A model generated the notes under the pieces. The model saw only the letters and a list, made by a program, of their open reading frames with translations, searched no databases and had not been told where the DNA came from. Made by a program: the position numbers and the translations under genes. This document shows positions 14,401 to 22,301 of a DNA stretch of 62,658 nt, piece after piece. The DNA comes from Zygnema cylindricum (lineage: Eukaryota; Streptophyta; Zygnematophyceae; Zygnematales; Zygnemataceae): positions 1-62,658 of the forward strand of contig JBBHKE010001379.1 in assembly GCA_037447655.1 (NCBI GenBank), in the 5' to 3' direction. Positions within the stretch are counted from its first letter, which is position 1, and each line of letters starts with the position of its first letter.

Positions 14401-17400
14401 GAAAACGAGTACACTTGCATCCGTAAGTCTATTTCACATTTTCGCTTATATATTATCTATATATTATAGTTGTCTTTAAATGTGCATTAAGTAAAAGGTA
14501 AGAGGCGGACGTATGGGAGAGGGAGGAAATAGAATAAATGGCTGCCTTAAACGGGAGAAAGACTAAAAGGAGCTAAGTTCAGAAAGGCTCAAAACTTCTG
14601 GGAAAACGTGGTGGAAAAGGAAATTTCCAAGAAAGACAAGTTTTAAAGAAGTCCCTAAAGGTGGGATTTGACTTTGTTTGACGACACAACAAAGTACAAA
14701 GGCACTGATTTACATGAGGCCTTTAATACCGTACATAGCTACGCGCCTTTGTCTTACATACCTTAGCCATTCCTCGATTATGAATCTACAGTGCTATGCT
14801 CTGCAAACAGCCAGTGTGCTAAATTCCATTGTTAAACAGACGGAGTTGTAAGAAGGAAAAAAAAGTAACCTGTGCTCCTTTTTATTTACAAAGCTTTGGC
14901 GTCGGCTTTTCTTGTGACGTGCGTCCTTGTAAGGGGTCGCCCCTGACCATCTTTGCCTTTTGAACAAGTTGTAAGAGTTGTACCGCTCTAATGCACAAAA
15001 CGGCTTGACAATAGACGGGTGCGGGGTACTCCCCTCCTTGCATCCCCTTTTATAAAACCGAAAGCATCTTCAGAAGAACCGAAGACATGACGAAGATATG
15101 AGAAACAAATATGGTAGGGAGCACTTTTGCATTTTACTCTACTTTTACTGTGAGTTTGCAACGTGCATAGCACGACGATTTAGGCCCTATTGGCTAGTCT
15201 CACTTAAAAATAACATAAAAACCCAAAAAATAATATGTAATCGGGTTTTTTGTTTTGAAAAATACTAAAAGCTTTATTGTCACCTTGGTGAGGTCGCCAA
15301 AAGGCAAAACCCTAAAATTAAAGGGAATATTAACCTATCTTTGCAAAAGAGGGGCCACAACTGAATATGCACCTTTTATTTGAGAATCACCAAATGGTGG
15401 TGTTATCATTGACTTGGAAGTACAGAATTTCAGAATAAACATCTTTGGGATTGAGCAAAAGCTTAAAAGTTAACATGTAGTTAAACTGAACAGTAATTTT
15501 TCTTTTGATGATCCTGTATTCTTCGATACATGCTGTGAATCAAAGACTTTAACATTTTTGCCACGTCACAACCATTTTTTGCCTCAATCTAATCCCTGTA
15601 AAATTATTCATCTGAAAGACAATTAATACACAAAACGAAAACAATAACATTTGTAAAATAATAGACGGTTATCGTGTGAAATATTTTCATTTCTTATCTA
15701 GAAATTTCTTATTTTGTCCCACATAAAATGCAGTACCCAGTTGCCCCATCGAACTATCTGCTCCTCTTGGTGCAACTCCCACATCAGTTTGCACTTCACA
15801 AGCGCGTGAATAACACAGGAAAAAATGTTATAGTCCTCAAAATTTTGCTAAACACTGATTTCTTAAATCCAACGAGTTGTTCACTTTTTCAAAAGCATAA
15901 AAAGGAAAATTTCCAGTTCCACACATTGCGCATCTCCTCATTATTCCCATAATACTATCTCTTTCACATTCTGGTTGTACCAAACGGGATAATAACTTGA
16001 AACGAACCAAAAACAACCGTGATTTCAATTCAACAATTTGCTCACTCTGTAAGAAAAAAAAAAAAAAACATTTTTCCATCTATCTTTTTTCCACAAAAAA
16101 TACAAAAACTCCAGATTTACCCATCGTTCCATCTCCTCCTCCTCCAATTGCATTCCCACATCGATTTACAATGAACTACCCTCTGGTTAATTTAATTTAG
16201 AACAGTGGAAATCACTTCTCACTAAAATTCATGAGTTTCACATTTGGCAAACATGTACATGCAGGAAATACCGGTCCACCTCGCCCACCTCGTCCACCTT
16301 CACCTTCTCCTCCACCTTCACCTCCTCCTCCACCTTCACCTCCTCCTCCACCACCTTCACCTCCTCCACCACCTTCACCTCCTCCTCCACCACCTTCACC
16401 TCCTCCACCTTCACCTCCTTCACCACCTCCACCGTCACCATTTTGTACCTTGCAATATGGTTGGGTGATAACTGGGAACGACATTATAGATTATGCTGGA
16501 GTTAATACTTCATCTGCGGAAGCGTGCTGTGCTCTTTGTAACCAAGTATTGGCTTGTGGGGCTTTTACGTTTTTCTTGGGAACTAAAAAATGTTGGTTAA
16601 AGACTTCTGTGGGGACAAATGTCAGCCCTGGCGAAGCGACAACAGGCTTCGGTGGAGGTACTCACAAACTTAACCACAATCGCCGAATATTATGTATTAA
16701 TTCTGGTTGACATTTTACTTGTCGATTATTTTAAAGTTTAACTCATAAATTTCTCATCTTCTAAATTTTTTGAAAGTTTTCAAGTTTAACTAATTGGCCA
16801 ACTTAATTTTTAAAATTTTAAGAGTGGTACCCACAAAATCGGATATAACTCCCAATTATACTGCATTTAATCTCGACGACAACACAATGCTTCTATAAAT
16901 AAAATTTCTTCGGTCAAAAAATGCCATAGTCTTTTTAAAGTTTATTTGAATTACCGACGCTATTCTTGTATATCCAAAGTTTCTTAGGATCAAAATCCGC
17001 AAGGGGTTATCAAGTTTTCTTGAGTTTCTAGATTAACCCAATTTTTGTAGCCCACAAGATGTTTGCCGACTATGGGAACATAAAATGATGAGAATTGTAT
17101 TCGTATATTTGTAGATTCCTTTCAAAAGCATTGTTCTACTTTCTTTGCCTTCTAGCGTTTTTTTTTTCCACGTAGGTATTGGTAGGTTTTTGTTACGTGT
17201 TTGTCTGGATGTGATCACCAATCATATCTTGTAATAGTTGCGTGTAGAAATATCTTTTTTTTACGACCTTTCAATTAAATTATCGGTTCTGTTTCTTACT
17301 AGGGTAATGTACTTATGCTAGTCTGGCTTTACTGGCCAATAATTTTATTGGTTTTATCATGATTGGAAGAATCCTAATAACGACCATATTGTTGCGCTGA

Positions 17401-20400
17401 AACACTAAATAGTTTAATTAGCCGCCCCCTTTGGGATTCAGAATCAATACGTGGGCATACACATTACCGTTTTTCTGATGGATCCTTATCCAATCATAGA
17501 GGAGAGCCTCACGGAAAATCTCTTCATATCAAACCTCTTTCCCAACATTTACTACAGCATTTCTCTATCAGTACAAATTCACTAAAACACAAACATTCAA
17601 GTGGATTGAACAAATCTATGCATCAAAACATTTTTCCTTAGGTGTCGTGATTTCATTTTCATGTGAATTTCATCAATCCGAGACGTCCACGCATCAGCAT
17701 TGTACGGTCAAACTTGAAACTGTCTTGAAAGGGTCAAGAGAGGTGAGAGACTACATAATGTACAATCGCGATTTTTATCAATAGTATTTCTGGCCCATAA
17801 TTTTTTGATCGGTTGTCTTCATCCCCTTTGTCCTTCCCTACTCATACTTTAAGCAATAAAAAATTATCTTTTGCAACATGCAGAGATTTGATCCTTTTTA
17901 CCACTATTTTCTGTCTACACCTTATGTTTTTTCCATTCCAGTAACTTCATCCTAATTCCTTTCCGTATATAAAATTCAGTTCCCAGTGATTTAAATTTTC
18001 TGTCTTGGTGCTTGGTTATTGTGATTTTCTTGGTTGAGGGCATTGCTAAGGCCGGTTGCAGCTCCCAATTCTCGTTGAATTTAAGTGCGTCACTCTTTTG
18101 CACGTGTGAAAAAAACACCTTCCGTACAGTGGTTGTTGACGGGAAGAATGTCGTTTGCTTCAAACTAGGTCCCCAACCAAAGACCCCGTTACAATTTCCC
18201 CGAATTTTTATGACCAATCAGAATGCAAAGTTTGAAGAATCTCCAGCATGCTCACGTAGAAGATCGTTTTTATCATAACGATAAAGTTTTCAAATCGTCG
18301 TCAGGCTTTTATGAAGATTGCCGTATGAACAGGTGGGAGCGACCTGTGTCCTAAGAAGTTGGTGGCGTGCCTTCGATTCATGTGTGAAGTCATAAAAACT
18401 GTTGGTGTAAAATAACTCATGTTCAACATTTTACATTTTTTTGCCTTTTTAGCAAACGTCTGACGAGCCAAATTATGATTGAAATCTGGCAAGTGCAACC
18501 GTCTTAAGTTACAGCGAAATTCTGGGATTTTGGAAAAGCTCCTCGGGAGAAAACATTTGCTGGAGGCACTGCAGACATCTTCTATCTAAGAAAACAATTG
18601 TCAGGGAAGGATCCTAAAATAATTATTCGTGCACGCGACAGCTTTGTTCACCACCAGGTTCAACATTAAAGATGTTATTTAATTACAAAATATTTCGGTT
18701 TAATCCGCTGCTTACTTACTACCAATGTTCGGCAAACCCACCTACAAAAGTCTTAGTATAGAATTCTAGGCTAGCAGGTAAATATTATCCAAATAGAGTG
18801 GTGGGCGGAGAGAAGCCCTTGCATAGATGAATGTATGAGTTGCTCTGTCGTTCTCAATGCATTACGCTATTTTTTAATACTAAATCAAATGTATCAATGA
18901 ATACGTTATAGAATATACCGAACTATCTCTGATAAATCGTGTGAACTGCTTACGTAAAATAATAGAAATTGTTACATTTAATAGACCATCTGTAAAACAT
19001 AACCTGAGAAAATAGAGTCTCCTAACTCATCATGTTCATAGTTTTATTCGAAACCATAATAATTGAACCGATTATTTTGACATCTTGTGTTCTTGCAGAG
19101 AACTTAGCCTTCAAGAAACCCACTGAATTGAGTAGCACATTTTGGGACTTAGACGGTCTGATGGACGAGAGTTTTTATGGAAACGACGGCTCCAGTTGGG
19201 GGAGGTGGTTTTGCACTGAAGCTTATCCGGTTAATTGGTGGAAAGTGGATTTGCTCGACACGTATATGGTTGGTAAAGTGGAACTATACAACCGCATTTG
19301 CTGTTTGTTTGGTGTTCCGTGTAGCGTATGTTGGTGGCGCATGACTGGCGTCCAGGTGCATATCTCCAACTCGAGCGTTTCCTACAACACGAATGGATCC
19401 GAGTGCAATCCGGAGGCGTACTTTGACTATAACGGTGGTTCTTACGGATTTCCGTTTGTCAAAGAGTGTAATCGCGTTGGCAGATACGTGTGGGTGGTTT
19501 TGCTAACTGGCCAGTGGTTACATCTTAGTGAAGTACGAGTTCTTCGAAAAGGTACGCGTTTTGCTTCTAACTATCATGTTTCGCTTTGTAATGACATAGT
19601 TTTATCTAGATAATTTTTGAATAACAATGTGATATGGAGATATTCAGAAAAATAGTGAAAAATCAACTTGTGATAAAACATATAGCTTTCAGCAATAGAC
19701 AACAAGTCACAATAGCGAGGTTTTACAAAGACATGCCAGTAAACAATCCATGAAAACCACGCACTTCATACGTATTATCGCTAATGAAAATAACTTTATA
19801 TGCCCTCCATGAAATTTATACATCAAAACTGGCCAATCGCGTCTAATAACTCCTGAGTTTTCTTATGAATATCAGCATGTATCCTTAAATCCCCATAGCA
19901 GCTCCCGTTCATTAGTGGGAGTTTTCAAATTTATATTAATCTTATTCATGCTCTATATTGTTTGTCTTTAGCTTTTACCAAGTTCTTACTCATCTTGAAT
20001 CCATTAAAGAATGAGAATCTTTTGATGAACAACCTCAAAATCCCTAAACTGCCAAAATAAATCTAAAAGACCAGCCTGCGGAACATGTAATTTTTTGCAT
20101 CTTATGAAGGAGAGTATCTAACTAACTTGCAAATATAATGACTATTATTTTTACCAGCGACAATTGCTCCTCCACCACCGCGTAAAGCGTTACCTCCTCC
20201 TCGTCCTCCGATCCCTCCTCCTCCCCCAGTAATAACTAAGACTCCAGTCAACATCACCTACAAGTCGTTTGAGAAGTCGTCGCGAATGATTTTCTTAAAT
20301 ACTGCAAAAATTTGGGCTCCATGGGTTCGTCTCACTTCGCCGTTGCCCATGGAACATGGACAAGCATTGCATCGCTCTCCAATCGAAATTTTGCGTGTGA

Positions 20401-20972
20401 ATACTGGAGGAACTTGTCAAGGAGCTTCTTTCACAACAACATTCAGTTTCAGGATTCGCAGTGACGGGACTACAAGAGGAGACGGACTCGCTTTCATTCT
20501 TCTTGCATCTAACGCAAATTTTGAAGCTTTTGGTATCGGAGCCTCAGAGACTCTCGGATATACTTATGATGAAATCCCGAAAGTAGGGAGTTTCGCTATT
20601 GTGTTTGACACATTCTCGAATGTTGGTGAACCCCTTAAACCTAACATTGCCTTTCGTGAAGGATTTGTTTCAAATTCGATTTCTGCAAAAATGGTTCCAA
20701 ATCTCAATAAAGTCAACAGAACGGTAAACGCATGGGTGGATTACGACGGCTTGTCAAACGTTTGGAAAGTCTATTTTACTGTTTCCAAGCGAAAGCCTAT
20801 TAACCCATGGATCGAATACACACGTTCACTTTGCGACTTGTTACGACCATCCGAATGTACTACTTGCGGTCAAGTGAGTTCGGCATATATTGGTTTTACA
20901 GCATCGACAAATACAAATAGAGACAATCACGAGGTGCGCCAGTGGAATTTTACAAGCTACTGGGATACTTGA
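2411..20972 (+). CDS. Mosaic LRR-EGF-PAN-fucolectin-legume lectin gene (span of recognised exons)
   Basis: I read this as one multi-exon gene with recognised exons at 2411-2482, 5084-5155, 6133-6201, 8483-8554, 9619-9690, 10912-10983, 14139-14422, 16265-16657, 19099-19551 and 20158-20972. Each has an AG acceptor and, except the last, a GT (once GC) donor. LRR introns are phase 2; the four domain exons join in phase 1. The order is LRRs, EGF-like, polyproline, PAN/Apple, F5/8C fucolectin-like, polyproline, L-type lectin, stop. LRRs bind peptides or proteins; the later domains commonly bind sugars, suggesting a secreted or wall-associated recognition protein. No transmembrane segment or kinase follows the lectin. 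The start codon and signal peptide were not found. That this is a single transcript is inferred from order, strand and matching phases. Alternatives are two adjacent genes or a decaying locus. Confidence 0.7.
2677..2731 (+). pseudogene. Decayed LRR exon
   Basis: After acceptor cattttag the sequence reads as a shortened LRR (SSLIGSLTKKMTNLT) in the same phase as its neighbours. The Asn of the LxxN core is missing, the unit is short, and no GT donor follows. It is probably a dead duplicate exon skipped in the transcript. The rest of this intron, 2732-5083, shows nothing I can name. Confidence 0.35.
5084..5155 (+). CDS. LRR exon
   Basis: A 72-bp exon between gtcgcag and gtacgt, encoding WLSDNQFTGSIPPSINEI and the start of the next repeat. 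It fits the 24-residue extracellular plant LRR consensus exactly. Phase 2 on both sides means it can be skipped or duplicated without shifting the frame. Confidence 0.85.
5530..5760. repeat. GGGAGA-type microsatellite and purine-rich tract
   Basis: About 5552-5600 is a tandem (GGGAGA)n array, followed by purine-rich sequence to about 5760 with a shorter (GGGAGA)n run near 5730. It lies in the intron between two LRR exons. The apparent reading frames here, rich in Pro, Ser and Leu on the minus strand, are products of the repeat. Confidence 0.85.
5976..6003. repeat. (ATT)n microsatellite
   Basis: About nine ATT units (gattattatt...) in the intron upstream of the 69-bp LRR exon. Confidence 0.85.
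6133..6201 (+). CDS. LRR exon, 69 bp
   Basis: Between gatgacag and gtacgtg lies a 69-bp exon encoding GLNNNRLSGSIPNFDQLVI. It is one codon shorter than its neighbours but keeps phase 2 on both sides. The NRLSGSIP core is intact; the missing residue is in the variable part after IP. Confidence 0.8.
6550..6832. repeat. Perfect 77-bp inverted repeat of an LTR end, with PBS-like site
   Basis: Arms 6550-6626 and 6756-6832 are exact reverse complements, separated by 129 bp. Each arm contains gcttccgctgtgattcg, resembling the U5 start (ttccgctgtgc) of the LTRs at 29547-32830 and at 7231-7470. At 6745-6756 the minus strand reads TGGTATCAAAGC, one mismatch from the standard plant copia primer-binding site for the 3' end of initiator tRNA-Met. 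The spacer resembles the R region of those LTRs. It looks like two LTR ends joined head to head, and its transcript in the gene's intron would form a long hairpin. Confidence 0.85.
7231..7470 (+). repeat. LTR fragment (R/U5-like)
   Basis: This stretch has gtgag-rich sequence, then aaataaatatatttt, then acttccgctgtgcattttgag, in the order seen in the LTRs at 30000-30300 and 32550-32800. It is a diverged piece of that LTR family without a PBS or internal region. The small reading frame at 7007-7222 (YTDASIGGLG) vaguely resembles an RNase H motif but is too short to call. From 7471 to 8482 I see only AT-rich intron. Confidence 0.5.
8483..8554 (+). CDS. LRR exon
   Basis: A 72-bp exon from tttctttcag to gtaagtc, encoding YLCQNQLTGSIPASISQM and the start of the next repeat. 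The polypyrimidine tract before it and the consensus donor make this one of the clearest splice predictions in the window. Phase 2 on both sides. Confidence 0.88.
8940..9360. repeat. Purine-rich (GGA/GA) intronic tract
   Basis: The plus strand is almost all A and G over about 420 bp (gggagggagg, gagagagg and variants). Apparent reading frames on either strand (Glu/Arg/Gly or Pro/Ser/Leu) are compositional. From 9361 to 9618 there is AT-rich intron without a feature. Confidence 0.8.
9619..9690 (+). CDS. LRR exon
   Basis: A 72-bp exon between attcgcag and gtaagt encodes WLYDNFLTGSIPSSIGQL and the start of the next repeat. All LRR consensus positions are kept, and both flanking introns are phase 2. 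Confidence 0.88.
9691..10330 (+). repeat. Degenerate TTTTGATTTTGG-like T-rich tract
   Basis: About 600 bp of T- and TG-rich sequence (gattttggttttgac, tttggttttgg and similar) fills the start of this intron. It looks like an old, diverged simple repeat. Open frames in it are rich in Phe, Leu and Val by composition only. From 10331 to 10911 the intron is AT-rich, including an AT dinucleotide stretch near 10335-10370. Confidence 0.65.
10912..10983 (+). CDS. LRR exon
   Basis: A 72-bp exon from attcaacag to gtacaaat encodes HLFNNSLSGNVPTSFGDL, then TNLELW. It has NVP instead of the usual SIP, a common variant. Phase 2 on both sides. It is the last full LRR exon before the EGF exon. Confidence 0.88.
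11106..11990. mobile_element. Nonautonomous hAT-type DNA transposon
   Basis: An 885-bp element bounded by an exact 8-bp target duplication, CTAAAAAT, at 11098-11105 and 11991-11998. The left end reads TAGTGTGGGTATCG and the right end CGATACCCAACACTA, imperfect terminal inverted repeats with one extra base on the right. An 8-bp duplication with TAG/CAG-starting inverted repeats is typical of hAT elements. The interior has no transposase frame; both ends are filled with palindromic ATATCG/CGATAT repeats. It lies in the intron between the last full LRR exon and the EGF exon. Confidence 0.85.
12214..12480. repeat. Possible relative of the ATATCG-rich hAT element
   Basis: TAGTGTTGCATATTC near 12214 and repeated atcgat/tatcg motifs up to about 12480 resemble the hAT element at 11106-11990. 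No matching right end or duplication was found, so this may be a fragment or chance similarity. From 12481 to 14138 I see only intron. Confidence 0.3.
14139..14422 (+). CDS. Last LRR plus EGF-like exon
   Basis: This exon starts after catgttccag in the phase-2 frame and ends before gtaagtct in phase 1. Its first residues finish the LRR series (SSNYLTGSV). A Cys-rich linker follows, with several Cys between about residues 24 and 44. Then comes an EGF-like domain: CEQFC, GGSCGGNGMC, then TYTCECYDGYI and a final Cys, giving the C-x-C and G-Y/F spacing of EGF repeats. EGF modules are disulfide-bonded extracellular spacers or binding units, so the product goes through the secretory pathway. The exon's single trailing base completes an Arg codon with the first two bases of the exon at 16265. 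The assignment is strong; the Ca-binding subtype is uncertain. Confidence 0.82.
15733..15810 (+). pseudogene. Possible dead or alternative hinge exon
   Basis: After ataaaatgcag, the sequence (cccatcga, then gcaactcccacatc) resembles 16118-16198. Both look like weak versions of the Pro-rich start of the next exon. This copy reads poorly as protein. It may be a decayed duplicate hinge exon. Confidence 0.3.
16118..16198 (+). pseudogene. Possible second hinge exon copy
   Basis: It follows ctccag and reads PSVPSPPPPIAFPH in one frame, like a short Pro-rich hinge, but stops soon afterwards (TAG at 16198). Similarity to 15733-15810 suggests local duplication. It could be an alternative exon, but no clear donor was found. 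Confidence 0.3.
16265..16657 (+). CDS. Polyproline hinge plus PAN/Apple exon
   Basis: The acceptor is catgcag at 16264; the exon joins the EGF exon in phase 1. The first about 57 residues are a hinge of SPPPP/SPPPPP repeats, as in extensin- and pherophorin-like wall proteins, where prolines are usually hydroxylated and glycosylated. A PAN/Apple-type domain follows: a first Cys (FCTLQYGW), then NDI, EACCALC, CGAFTF and KKCWLKTS, the conserved CC-x-x-C and CWLK pattern. PAN domains bind proteins or sugars. I end the exon at ggtggag before gtactcac because this phase matches the next exon; reading through would instead reach a stop at 16710. From 16658 to 19098 is intron. A Cys-containing frame at 18012-18278 is unexplained. 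Confidence 0.8.
18012..18278 (+). other. Unexplained Cys-containing open frame in intron
   Basis: An 88-codon plus-strand frame contains AGCSSQFSLNLSASLFCTCEK and a second Cys block near PACSRRR. I do not recognise a domain, and no convincing acceptor/donor pair frames it. It sits between the PAN and F5/8C exons and could be a lost or alternative exon, or chance. Confidence 0.15.
19099..19551 (+). CDS. F5/8 type C / fucolectin-like exon
   Basis: The exon starts after gttcttgcag and ends before gtacgcg, phase 1 on both sides. It encodes about 151 residues matching the fucolectin (FTP) branch of the F5/8 type C fold: ENLAFKKPTELSST at the start, LDGLMDESF for the usual AVDG metal-binding loop, WWKVDL for PWWxVDL, VELYNRICC for VxIxNRxD, then GVQVHIS, a Cys-rich segment and GRYVWVVLL ending in LSEVRVL. 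Such domains bind fucose or other sugars in a Ca-dependent way. The AVDG loop is altered (GLMDE), so metal binding may be weak. Finding this domain between PAN and a legume lectin is unusual. The following intron is 19552-20157. Confidence 0.82.
20158..20972 (+). CDS. Polyproline plus L-type (legume) lectin terminal exon
   Basis: The acceptor is ttttaccag. The exon continues the phase-1 frame with a second Pro-rich hinge (APPPPRKALPPPRPP, then IPPPPP). About 220 residues of L-type lectin follow: FTTTFSFRI, GDGLAFIL (containing the carbohydrate-site Asp), SFAIVFDTFSN (the metal-site VEFDT strand), then VNAWVDYDG for W-DYDG, and YIGFTAST followed by HEVRQWNFTSYW, the usual C-terminal strands. 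A TGA stop ends it at 20970-20972. In plants this fold occurs in soluble seed lectins and lectin receptor kinases; here no transmembrane or kinase part follows. The key metal and sugar residues appear mostly kept, so binding is plausible. The gene probably ends here; no clear polyadenylation signal was found in the next 300 bp. Confidence 0.85.
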
Positions 20973-22301
20973 ATGGTTACAAGTCAATGTTAAGTGGATT
21001 CAGATCAGTTCTGTGTTTGGCTCCATTCATCACTAATGAAAACACCGTAGAGAATGGTGGAGTTTTTGTAATTTACGAATCTTCGTTTCTGGGAGACTTT
21101 CCGTATCGTCAATCTTATAAAGAGTTGGGATTTGATTATATTAATATTTTCGCTTGGTTCAGTTTTAATACTTTTCTTTGTGTGGAATTGTTCAAAAATA
21201 TTTTGGGTTTTCTTTTTTTTTTTTTATAATTTTGGACTTGCATTGGTCTTAACATTATTTTGGGTTTCTCAATCATAAAAAGGTATTTGGTTGCTTACTG
21301 CGTGCGTAAAGATGTTGACACTCAATTGGACAAAAAAAAATTACCCCCCCCATATAATTTTATATAATCATTGTAGTTATGTAGAATCATGACTCTCTTA
21401 TATTCAATGTTATATTTCACTCAGTGTTGTTTTATGTATTCAATTTCAATGGCATATGATCGTATTTGTTTTAATTTCAGCGATATAGTATCCTAAGCCT
21501 CGCATGGGTTTATTTCAGTCTGTTAATTTTCAACCGTGCATGCATGTGTGTGTCATTTCTTAACCACAGATAATGTATGTGTCGTTCTCTAACTGCATGT
21601 GTTAAGGATGTGTTATTTTCAAACAACAAAGATAATATATGTATCATTATCTATGGAGGTAATACACGTATCATTTTCTAACACCATAGGTAATACATAG
21701 GTTACAGCCTAAAAACATCAAAATTTTACGTATTGTTCTCTATGATAGGTAAAGTTTGAGCAACATCAAAATTTTACGCATTGTTCTCTAAGATAGGCAA
21801 AGTTTGAGTCTTTCATGTAGAACGTAGATACGAAAACGTCATTCTTTAACAAAGCACATATTGCATGTTCAATGATGTTTTCTCATTATGTTGCGATAAA
21901 TATAATTTATATGCTATTCTTTACGATGTAGACCATAATGTACGAAACGAATACGTTAATGTACAACGATGAACTATTTTTTTTGTTTATGTCATTCTTG
22001 AACAACATTGGATAACATCTTTCTTGTGTACTAAAAACATACATGATATTTTACTTGTTATATAGTATAATCTACGGCAGGATAAATTAAAAAGCACCAT
22101 GGTAAACCGGGGGTATAATAGGTATGGCAACGCCAAAACTGAAAAACTACAAGCAGGGCAATAAAAAACAATAAAACAACGTGAACACAAAAATGGCAAG
22201 AAAATTAAAGCACCCAAACCCAAAATGAGAAGCACACCAACAAACAAAACCAAAACTACAAGCCCAACCCCAACTCAATAAAATATCAACTAAAAGCAAC
22301 C
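20973..22301. other. Intergenic AT-rich sequence
   Basis: No coding feature recognised. A T-rich tract lies near 21205-21230. From about 21540 to 21860 there is a weak, diverged repetition of gtatcattctctaac-like phrases. Confidence 0.6.
21714..21808 (+). repeat. Tandem duplication, 48-bp unit
   Basis: The unit beginning aacatcaaaattttacg and ending gtttgag occurs twice in a row (21714-21761 and 21762-21808) with a few substitutions. Confidence 0.85.

Noticed and set aside
16212-16484. Gly/Glu-rich minus-strand frame opposite the polyproline hinge
   Set aside because: It is the complement of the SPPPP repeat and has no independent support.
21540-21860. CRISPR-like array of short repeats
   Set aside because: Units are diverged, contiguous and without regular spacers, in a eukaryotic context.
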